From the NCBI GenBank assembly GCA_964346645.1, contig CAYFVU010000048.1:1-25914 (forward strand): 25,914 nucleotides of DNA. Reading direction: 5' to 3'. Shown here piece by piece: positions 19,517-25,914 of this stretch. The notes under the pieces were generated by a model. The model worked only from the letters and a program-made list of their open reading frames with translations, made no database searches and was not told the DNA's origin. The position numbers were made by a program, and so were the translations under genes. The DNA comes from CAYFVU01 sp964346645 (GTDB lineage: Bacteria; Spirochaetota; Spirochaetia; DSM-16054; Sediminispirochaetaceae). Position 1 is the first letter of the stretch, and the number at the start of each line of letters is the position of its first letter.

Positions 19517-21265
19517 ATGAAGAGATTTCTAGTACTGCTTATCGCAGTCGCGCTTCTTGCCGTCCCTTCCGCCCTTTTCGGCGAAGGTCAAAAGGAAGGA
19601 GGAGAGGCTACCGCTGAGGAGACGAATCAAGCCATAGAGAATTGGCTCGACGAGTTTCAACCCTCCGTGTTCTCCGAACAGGAGCAGCGAGAGGAGCTCC
19701 AATGGTTTGCGAAAGCTGCAGCGCCGTACCGCGGCATGCACATCAAGTCCGTTGCCGAGGGAATTACTACTCACAAGTATGAGTCCGAGACCCTCGCAAA
19801 AGCCTTCGAGGAGATCACCGGCATCAAGGTAACTCACGACATCATCGGAGAGGGCGAGGTCGTCGACCGCGTGCAGCGGCAGATTCAGACCGGACGCCGG
19901 CTCTACGATATTTACGTAAACGATGCCGACCTCATCGGTACCCACCTCAGGATGGACTCGGCCCTCAACCTCAACAACTACATGGTAGGAGAGGGGGCGG
20001 AGGTTACCAATCCGCACCTGGACGTAAACGACTGGCTCAACCTCGAGTTCGGGCAGGACTACAGCGGCAATCAGCTCCAGCTTCCCGACCAGCAGTTTGC
20101 GAACCTCTACTGGTTTCGCTACGACTGGTTTACCGATTCCGACATCAAGCAGCAGTTCGAGGACATCTACGGCTATGAGCTCGGTGTTCCGGTCAACTGG
20201 GCCGCCTACGAGGACATCGCCGAGTTCTTTACCAACGAGGTCAACGGCGACGGAACCATCGACGGCGAAGAGGTCTACGGTCACATGGACTACGGCAAGA
20301 AGTCTCCCTCCCTCGGTTGGAGATTTACCGATGCATGGCTCTCCATCGCCGGTGTGGGCGACAAGGGTATTCCCAACGGTCTGCCCGTCGACGAATGGGG
20401 AATTCGCGTAGAGGACAAGATCCCGAGAGGCTCTTCCGTATCCCGCGGCGGCGCGGTAAACAGCCCCGCAGCCATCTATGCCACCACCAAGTACGTGGAG
20501 TGGATGAAGAAGTATGCCCCTCCCTACGCAGCATCGATGACCTGGTCCGAAGCAGGCCCCACCCCCTCCAGGGGTAATGTTGCTCAGCGACCCTTTCAGT
20601 ACATCACATGGCTCTCCGACCCCGCATTCAACGATCCCGACAGCCCCGTAACCGACGACGACGGCACACCGCTCTGGCGTGTTGCTCCGACTCCCCACGG
20701 CAAGTACTGGGACGAGGGAATGAAGGTCGGCTACCAGGATGCAGGAAGCTGGACGATCATGAAGGAAAGCGTAAAGGGCGACCGCCGGGCAGCGGCATGG
20801 CTCTGGGCGCAGTTCTGCGTATCCAAGACCGTCAGCCTCAAGAAGTTCCTCGTCGGCCGGACTCCGGTACGCCGAAGCACCGTCGAATCCGACTATCTCG
20901 CCGAGCAGGAGAAGCAGCACAAGTACGGCGGTATCATCACCTTCTACAAGTCCCCGGTCGAGTACATGTGGACCGACTCCGGACCGAACGTGCCCCACTA
21001 TCCGCTCCTCGCCGAGCAGTGGTGGAAGAACATAGCCCTGGCGGTTACCGGTCAGGCAACTCCGGAAGAGGCCATGAATCAGCTCGCTGCCGACATGGAC
21101 AGCCTGATGGAAAAGATGAACCTCAAGCAGTTCAGCCCCGTTCTCAACGAAGAGCGCGATCCTGAATACTGGTTGAATCAGCCCGGTTCTCCGAAGGCCG
21201 AGAGGCCCGACGAAGAGCCGCAGACGGTTCCCTACGACGAGCTCATCAAAGAGTGGGAAGATTAA
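19517..21265 (+). CDS. glpV: glycerol ABC importer, periplasmic binding protein
   Basis: The 582-residue secreted protein captures the substrate in the periplasm and hands it to the permeases. The signal peptide is MKRFLVLLIAVALLAVPSAL with cleavage near ALFGEG; there is no Cys, so it is not a lipoprotein. The mature part shows the large extracellular solute-binding fold, with conserved-looking segments such as TGIKVTHDIIGEGEVVDRVQ and QDAGSWTIMKESVKGD. It is long for the superfamily but typical of the glycerol-transporter type. AAGGAG ends seven bases before the ATG at 19517; an in-frame GTG at 19511 overlaps that site and is rejected. It is the last gene of the operon, as in the Rhizobium system. 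Confidence 0.9.
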   Translation: MKRFLVLLIAVALLAVPSALFGEGQKEGGEATAEETNQAIENWLDEFQPSVFSEQEQREELQWFAKAAAPYRGMHIKSVAEGITTHKYESETLAKAFEEITGIKVTHDIIGEGEVVDRVQRQIQTGRRLYDIYVNDADLIGTHLRMDSALNLNNYMVGEGAEVTNPHLDVNDWLNLEFGQDYSGNQLQLPDQQFANLYWFRYDWFTDSDIKQQFEDIYGYELGVPVNWAAYEDIAEFFTNEVNGDGTIDGEEVYGHMDYGKKSPSLGWRFTDAWLSIAGVGDKGIPNGLPVDEWGIRVEDKIPRGSSVSRGGAVNSPAAIYATTKYVEWMKKYAPPYAASMTWSEAGPTPSRGNVAQRPFQYITWLSDPAFNDPDSPVTDDDGTPLWRVAPTPHGKYWDEGMKVGYQDAGSWTIMKESVKGDRRAAAWLWAQFCVSKTVSLKKFLVGRTPVRRSTVESDYLAEQEKQHKYGGIITFYKSPVEYMWTDSGPNVPHYPLLAEQWWKNIALAVTGQATPEEAMNQLAADMDSLMEKMNLKQFSPVLNEERDPEYWLNQPGSPKAERPDEEPQTVPYDELIKEWED

Positions 21266-21291
21266 ACTGGATTCGTTACTAAAAGTCTACC

Positions 21292-21322
21292 GCGGCCGAG
21301 TATCTACGTGATGCTCGGCCGC
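21292..21322 (+). terminator. strong hairpin after glpV
   Basis: GCGGCCGAGTATC and GATGCTCGGCCGC form a 13-bp stem with one G-U pair and a 5-base loop, 26 bases after the glpV stop. The sequence after it (AATATTGT) is not a good U run, so it may act as a weak or Rho-assisted terminator or protect the 3' end. It ends 30 bases before the next gene. Confidence 0.5.
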
Positions 21323-21352
21323 AATATTGTATGGGCAACGGGGTGTAATGGT

Positions 21353-23215
21353 ATGAAGATAAAAACACGGCTCATCGGCACGAGCATCATCTTCTTTCTC
21401 GGTCTCATCATGCTTTCGGGTCTCTTCTTCTATCAGATGAAGGTAAGCGAAAGGTACAACAACCTCATCTTCGCGATGAAGGACCTGAAGGCTCAGGTGT
21501 ACGAGACCAACCTACAGTTGGATCGGACACTCTTCGGTTCGGAGCTTGCGGAAGAATATGAGCTCTTTGTCGATGAGTATGAGACGCTGCGGAAAGAGAT
21601 GAAGTCGTTCTTCGCTCGTCCACTCTTTCGGGATCTAGAGACGGCAAACGAGAAGATCGAGAGCGAGACGACAACCCTCGAGAACATGTTTCTGATGAAC
21701 GACGAGAAGATTGCGGAGATGAGCGGCAGTGTAGAGAAGTTTTCGAGGGAGTACGAGACCTATCTTCCGGGCCTCTTCGAGGCGACGGTGTACTATGATG
21801 ACACGGCCCTGCAGGATACGCGCGATGCCGTGGAAACGCTCTCGAAGAGCTTCAGCACACAGGTCGGTACTCAGTTCGACACGATAGTCGAGCACATAGA
21901 GACGAGCATTGCCGAACGCGAACGGAGAAGCCTCATCATCGTGATAGCGGTGGTGGTCGCAGTAGTGGTAGTGGTAACCATCATGCTGATAACGATCATC
22001 GTTCAGCTCAGACGGAGAATAGTCCATCTGCAGGGGGGAATACGCCGTCTCGAGACCGGAGATTTTTCTACTCTCCTCTCCGAGGAGGGGAAAGACGAGA
22101 TCGGCGAAATCTCGAGCTCCATAAACGGTTTCCTTCGCCTCTTTACCAATGTCATCAGACAAATCAAGGAGCTCTCCGCTACAACATCCGAGCAGAAGCA
22201 AGAGGTCGACAGATCCGCGGAGAACTCTGCGCGGGAGATACAGGAGATACGCTCGCGTGTCGAGGGCTTCAGCTCGAAGTTCAAGGAGATGGTCGAGCAC
22301 TCCAAACGGTCCGAAGAGCACACGGCGAAGGTCAAGGAGAGCCTGAGCGCTTTCTCCGAGAGCATAGAGAGCCAGTCTACCTCGGTGAACGAATCCACCT
22401 CTTCGGTGGAGGAGATGAGCGCCTCCATTTCCAACGTCGGAGAAATAGCGAAGAAGCGGAAGGAGGCGAGCGCCCAGATGGTCGAGGTGACCGAGAGTGG
22501 AGGAGAGAAGGTAGAGGAGAACAACAGCCTGATCGAGCAGAATGCGCAGGATGCGAAGGAGGTCGAAGAGGTCGTCACCCTCATAAACAACATTGCCAGT
22601 CAGACCAACCTCCTCTCGATGAATGCGGCCATCGAAGCCGCCCACGCGGGAGAGGCCGGAAAGGGTTTTGCGGTGGTTGCGGAGGAAATTCGTAAGCTCG
22701 CCGAGTCGACCAATACGAACTCCAAGCGCATACGCGAGACGATGAACAAAATCGCCGACCGGGTAGGCGATGTCTATTCCGGGAGCACGGAACTCCAAAA
22801 GGTCTTCGGTCGGATTCTCTCGGAGACGAAGGACACCGATAATGCGCTATCGGAGATCAGCGGCAGCATCGAGGAGATATCCATCGGCAGCAGCGAGATA
22901 ACCAATGCCATGACTTCGCTCAACGAAGTGACGCAGGAGATCCAGGAAAAGACCCAGGAGATTGACCGGAGCATAACGGAGACGAGCGAGTCCATTCGCA
23001 GTGTCTATCGAATCGGCAGCAATGCCGACGAGGAGGTAGATGTGCTAGATGAGAAGATTAGAGAGGTCGAGCAGCTCATGCAGAAGGTAAACGAGCTGAG
23101 CGGCTGCAACACCGACAGCATCATGGCGTTGAAATCGGAGATGGAGAAGTTCGTAGTCGACGGATCCGAAGAAGAGCTGAGTCCTGTAGAGGAGGAGGAA
23201 GAGATAAAGACGTAG
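21353..23215 (+). CDS. methyl-accepting chemotaxis protein with helical sensor domain
   Basis: The 620-residue chemoreceptor has TM1 at about residues 8-29 (TSIIFFLGLIMLSGLFFYQM) and a periplasmic domain (about 30-192) that looks entirely helical, of four-helix-bundle type. TM2 lies at about 194-216 (valine-rich IAVVVAVVVVVTIMLITIIV) and is followed by a HAMP domain. The signalling domain is a long coiled coil whose tip is SQTNLLSMNAAIEAAHAGEA (about residues 415-434). The tip is nearly identical to that of the other chemoreceptor. The ligand cannot be predicted. The C-terminus is acidic and has no CheR pentapeptide. The ATG at 21353 is chosen because the membrane anchor follows directly; only GGGG about nine bases upstream serves as a ribosome site. 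An upstream in-frame start at 21308 falls inside the glpV hairpin. It may sense glycerol, given its position, but this is speculative. Confidence 0.93.
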   Translation: MKIKTRLIGTSIIFFLGLIMLSGLFFYQMKVSERYNNLIFAMKDLKAQVYETNLQLDRTLFGSELAEEYELFVDEYETLRKEMKSFFARPLFRDLETANEKIESETTTLENMFLMNDEKIAEMSGSVEKFSREYETYLPGLFEATVYYDDTALQDTRDAVETLSKSFSTQVGTQFDTIVEHIETSIAERERRSLIIVIAVVVAVVVVVTIMLITIIVQLRRRIVHLQGGIRRLETGDFSTLLSEEGKDEIGEISSSINGFLRLFTNVIRQIKELSATTSEQKQEVDRSAENSAREIQEIRSRVEGFSSKFKEMVEHSKRSEEHTAKVKESLSAFSESIESQSTSVNESTSSVEEMSASISNVGEIAKKRKEASAQMVEVTESGGEKVEENNSLIEQNAQDAKEVEEVVTLINNIASQTNLLSMNAAIEAAHAGEAGKGFAVVAEEIRKLAESTNTNSKRIRETMNKIADRVGDVYSGSTELQKVFGRILSETKDTDNALSEISGSIEEISIGSSEITNAMTSLNEVTQEIQEKTQEIDRSITETSESIRSVYRIGSNADEEVDVLDEKIREVEQLMQKVNELSGCNTDSIMALKSEMEKFVVDGSEEELSPVEEEEEIKT

Positions 23216-23270
23216 GAGCGCTTTGCCTCAAAGTCAAAGAAAACAATCACAAATATACAATAAAAATAAT

Positions 23271-23299
23271 TTGACAAACAAAAACGTTCATGAAATAAT
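23271..23299 (+). promoter_or_regulatory. sigma-70-like promoter for the malate operon
   Basis: TTGACA (23271-23276), a 17-base spacer and AATAAT (23294-23299) lie in a strongly AT-rich spacer. Just before the ribosome binding site, ACGGG (23324-23328) can pair with CCCGT (23334-23338) in a small leader hairpin. Confidence 0.65.
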
Positions 23300-23359
23300 T
23301 ACTTTCACACTAAAAATTGAAACACGGGTTCTTCCCGTAACGTAGATGAGGAGGATTGT

Positions 23360-24469
23360 ATGGCTGAAGACTTTGTATGGGTCGATTTCGATTTATTAGA
23401 GAGGTTTATGACCGACGCGTTCGTGGCAATAGGCATACCGGAGGAGGATGCGAAAGTCTGTTCGGAGGTGCTCATTACCTCGGACAAGCGGGGAATCGAC
23501 TCCCACGGTATAGGAAGGTTCAAGAGGATCTACATAGACCGGATAAAGGACGGCATTCTCAACACGAAGACCAATTTCGAGGTGGTCAAAGATGGCCCCA
23601 CCACTGCGGTGGTCGACGGCCACAACGGTATGGGCCACGTCATAGGCAAGAAGTCCATGCAGATGGCAATCGACAAGGCGAAGGAGTACGGGCTCGGAAT
23701 GGTGGCGGTGCGAAATACCACCCACTACGGTATCGCCGGTTACTACTCCCTCATGGCCATAGAGAACGGGATGATCGGATTTACCGGTACCAATGCACGC
23801 CCCTCCATTGCGCCGACCTTCGGGATAGAGAATATGCTCGGGACCAATCCCCTTACCATCGGCTTTCCTACCGACGAAGACTTCCCCTTCGTACTCGACT
23901 GCGCCACCTCCGTCTCTCAACGCGGAAAGATCGAGGCCTACTCGAGAATGGGCAAGGATCTGCCCGAAGGCTGGGTCATAGGCAACGACGGCAAGTCAAA
24001 GACCGACTCCACCCAGGTGCTGAAGGACCTCGTGGCCGGAACCGCGGCGCTCGCACCTCTCGGCGGCATCGGTGAGCAGAACGGAGGCTACAAGGGCTAC
24101 GGCTACGCCACCGTGGTAGAGATCCTCTCTGCGGCGCTGCAGAACGGCTCCTATCTGAAGGACCTCCTCGGATACGACAAGGATGGAAACAAGATACCGT
24201 ATCCGCTCGGTCACTTCTTTTTGGCCATAAATGTCGATGCGTTCCTCGGCCTGGACGTCTTCAAGTCGGTAGCCGGCGACATCCTGAGAAAGCTCCGCAA
24301 CTCCGAGAAGATGCCCGGTGCGGAGAGAATCTACACCGCCGGCGAGAAGGAGTGGGACGCTTGGAATTACCGCAAGAACCGCGGCGCAAGGGTCGACACG
24401 AAGCTGCAGCAGGAGCTCGTTGCCGTGCGTGACGAGTTCAAACTCGACTACCGCTTCGATTTCGAGTAA
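23360..24469 (+). CDS. malate/L-lactate dehydrogenase family oxidoreductase (Ldh_2)
   Basis: The 369-residue enzyme belongs to the Ldh_2 (MDH2-type) family of NAD(P)-dependent dehydrogenases of small 2-hydroxy acids (malate, L-lactate, ureidoglycolate and others). This family is unrelated to classical malate dehydrogenase. Family marks are SHGIGRF (about residues 48-54), GHNGMGHVIGKKSM, NTTHYGIAGYY with a further conserved His, FVLDCATSVSQRGKIE and GGYKGYGYATVVEIL. There is no signal peptide, so it is cytoplasmic. GAGGAGGA lies four bases upstream of the ATG. The malic enzyme gene follows after 14 bases, which makes malate the likely substrate; the cofactor cannot be decided. The final 60 residues (from about 310) are less typical. 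Confidence 0.9.
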   Translation: MAEDFVWVDFDLLERFMTDAFVAIGIPEEDAKVCSEVLITSDKRGIDSHGIGRFKRIYIDRIKDGILNTKTNFEVVKDGPTTAVVDGHNGMGHVIGKKSMQMAIDKAKEYGLGMVAVRNTTHYGIAGYYSLMAIENGMIGFTGTNARPSIAPTFGIENMLGTNPLTIGFPTDEDFPFVLDCATSVSQRGKIEAYSRMGKDLPEGWVIGNDGKSKTDSTQVLKDLVAGTAALAPLGGIGEQNGGYKGYGYATVVEILSAALQNGSYLKDLLGYDKDGNKIPYPLGHFFLAINVDAFLGLDVFKSVAGDILRKLRNSEKMPGAERIYTAGEKEWDAWNYRKNRGARVDTKLQQELVAVRDEFKLDYRFDFE

Positions 24470-24483
24470 TAGAGGAGCACTAC

Positions 24484-25764
24484 ATGGATCTGAAGAAAGA
24501 AGCACTGAAATATCACTCAGAGGGACAGCCCGGGAAGCTCTCGGTCGTAACCACGAAGCCGTGCCAGACCTCCAAGGATCTCTCTCTCGCCTACACCCCC
24601 GGTGTGGCGAAACCGGTCCTGGAGATCGATGCGAATCCCGACGACGCGTTCAGCTATACAAACCGCGGCAATCTGGTTGCGGTGGTCTCGAACGGCTCGG
24701 CCATCCTCGGACTCGGCAACCTGGGCGGATTGGCGAGCAAGCCGGTCATGGAGGGTAAGGGCGTTCTGTTCAAACGCTTTGCCGACGTCGACGTCTTCGA
24801 CATAGAGCTCGACACCCAGGATCCTGAGAAGATCATCGAGATGGTCAAGTTGATGGAGCCGACCTTCGGCGGGATAAATCTGGAGGACATAAAGGCTCCC
24901 GACTGTTTTCGGGTTGAAAACGAACTGAAGAGGATAACCAACATCCCGATCTTCCACGACGATCAGCACGGCACCGCCATAATCAGCGCCGCAGGACTGC
25001 TCAACGCACTGGAGCTGAACGGCAAGAAGATAGAGGATATTAAGGTGGTCTTCAACGGCGCCGGCGCGGCCGGAATCTCCTGCGCCCGGCTCTTCGTGGA
25101 GCTCGGCGTAAAGAAGGAGAATCTCCTCATGTGCGACAGCAAGGGTGTCATCTACAATGGCCGGCCCGGAAAGCTCAACCCGGAGAAGGAGGAGTTCGCC
25201 GCTGACACCGAGCTGCGCAGCTTAGAAGAGGCAATGGAAGGCTCCGATGTCTTTATCGGCGTGTCGGTAAAGGACTGCGTGAGTCCGGAGATGCTCAACT
25301 CCATGAACCGTGATCCCATTGTCTTCGCCATGGCGAATCCCGATCCGGAGATCACCTACGACTTGGCCCTCGAGACTCGTTCGGACGTGATCATGGCAAC
25401 AGGAAGAAGCGACTTTCCCAACCAGATCAACAACGTCCTCGGTTTCCCCTTCATTTTCCGCGGCGCCTTAGATGTACGGGCGACCAACATCACCGAGGGG
25501 ATGAAGATCGCAGCCGCCAAGGCGTTGGCGGACCTCGCGAAGGAGCCGGTGCCGGATGTGGTGAAGAAGGCCTATGACGACACCGATTTCTCCTTCAGTA
25601 AAACCTACATCGTGCCGAAACCCTTCGATCCGCGCGTGATCGAGTGGGAGGCCACCGCGGTGGCCAAGAAGGCGGTGGAGGAAGGCGTTGCCCGAGTGCA
25701 GATAAATGACTGGGACGCCTACACCGAAGGGCTCAAAAAGCGAGTAGCGAAGTATTGGGAATAG
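24484..25764 (+). CDS. malic enzyme (short, NAD(P)-dependent)
   Basis: The 426-residue enzyme decarboxylates malate to pyruvate and CO2. It has the conserved LAYTPGVAKPV (Tyr of the active site, about residues 35-45), NRGNLVAVVSNGSAILGLGN, ASKPVMEGKGVLFKRFADVD with the catalytic lysine, NLEDIKAPDCF, the metal site FHDDQHGTA (about 158-166) and the dinucleotide motif FNGAGAAGISCARLF (about 190-204). It is the short bacterial form without the phosphotransacetylase-like tail. AGAGGAGC precedes the ATG. It is the second gene of the operon with the Ldh_2 enzyme, and a terminator-like hairpin follows. NAD versus NADP preference is not decided by what I can see. Confidence 0.95.
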   Translation: MDLKKEALKYHSEGQPGKLSVVTTKPCQTSKDLSLAYTPGVAKPVLEIDANPDDAFSYTNRGNLVAVVSNGSAILGLGNLGGLASKPVMEGKGVLFKRFADVDVFDIELDTQDPEKIIEMVKLMEPTFGGINLEDIKAPDCFRVENELKRITNIPIFHDDQHGTAIISAAGLLNALELNGKKIEDIKVVFNGAGAAGISCARLFVELGVKKENLLMCDSKGVIYNGRPGKLNPEKEEFAADTELRSLEEAMEGSDVFIGVSVKDCVSPEMLNSMNRDPIVFAMANPDPEITYDLALETRSDVIMATGRSDFPNQINNVLGFPFIFRGALDVRATNITEGMKIAAAKALADLAKEPVPDVVKKAYDDTDFSFSKTYIVPKPFDPRVIEWEATAVAKKAVEEGVARVQINDWDAYTEGLKKRVAKYWE

Positions 25765-25818
25765 CCCCACTGTACCGTAGGATAAGAAATGTAATAATCT
25801 AGAGCTTTCGCAGCTGCG

Positions 25819-25856
25819 CCCCCGTGGGTCTCGGACTCCCGGGGGTGTTCTTCTGT
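25819..25856 (+). terminator. probable intrinsic terminator of the malate operon
   Basis: CCCCCG (25819-25824) pairs with CGGGGG (25840-25845), extended by a G-U and a C-G pair at the base. A pyrimidine-rich, U-containing tract TGTTCTTCTGT follows. It is 55 bases after the malic enzyme stop. The U tract is imperfect. Confidence 0.6.
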
Positions 25857-25884
25857 CAGGGGGTTGTGCCCGTATTGCTGCCTC

Positions 25885-25914
25885 TCAGGCGCCGTAGTGC
25901 TCTAAGAAGTCCTC
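25885..25914 (-). CDS. possible 3' end of a convergent gene (fragment)
   Basis: On the minus strand the last 30 bases read EDFLEHYGA followed by TGA. This is protein-like and would converge on the malate operon, with the hairpin in between. Nine codons are too few to identify or confirm a gene. Confidence 0.3.
   Translation of the reverse strand, partial: EDFLEHYGA

Noticed and set aside
19529..20998. Minus-strand frame (489 codons) opposite glpV
   Set aside because: Shadow of the binding-protein gene; the translation is Val/Leu/Gly-rich with no known motif.

Overview
The window looks like the chromosome of a Gram-negative, motile, anaerobic or facultative heterotroph with moderately high GC, most likely a free-living spirochaete (Spirochaetota). 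The evidence is a TonB-dependent outer-membrane receptor, lipoproteins with relaxed lipoboxes (one ends in SFSSC), two long methyl-accepting chemotaxis proteins, and a glycerol/glycerol-3-phosphate module of a type seen in spirochaetes and other anaerobes. The assignment rests on protein style recalled from memory and is an inference. The sequence is draft quality: a run of 100 N at 4332-4431 is bordered on both sides by the same 55 bases, so it is probably two overlapping contigs that were never merged.

Region 1 (1-4136, minus strand) is a vitamin B12-type uptake locus. Reading leftwards, a TonB-dependent receptor gene (2064-4136) is followed by a promoter and a well-conserved cobalamin riboswitch (1824-1962). 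Two surface-lipoprotein genes follow (1022-1702, and 1-875, which runs off the window). The riboswitch lies downstream of the receptor and upstream of the lipoproteins, so it should repress the lipoproteins when cobalamin is plentiful.

Region 2 (4481-11272, plus strand) holds a DsrE-like protein and a metallo-beta-lactamase-fold hydrolase in a tight pair. After them come a chemoreceptor whose Cache domain carries an amino-acid-binding motif, a small two-domain conserved protein with a strong internal start, and a family 31 glycoside hydrolase with unusual low-complexity inserts encoded by palindromic DNA.

Region 3 (11316-21265) is a divergent glycerol module. On the minus strand, an FAD-dependent glycerol-3-phosphate dehydrogenase, a second FAD/NAD oxidoreductase and a Cys-rich DUF1667 protein are translationally coupled. 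On the plus strand lies the complete ABC importer glpS-glpT-glpP-glpQ-glpU-glpV (two ATPases, two permeases, a small membrane protein and a binding protein). The 684-bp divergent spacer carries two candidate operator palindromes and a long AT-rich inverted repeat. Together the genes would import glycerol or a similar polyol and oxidise its phosphate. Glycerol kinase is not in the window. The two ATPases show complementary loss of catalytic motifs, which predicts one working and one degenerate ATP site.

Region 4 (21292-25914, plus strand) holds a second chemoreceptor, then a malate/L-lactate dehydrogenase family enzyme and a malic enzyme in one operon. A terminator-like hairpin follows, and possibly the last codons of a convergent gene at the right edge. 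No rRNA, tRNA, CRISPR array, insertion sequence or phage gene was seen.
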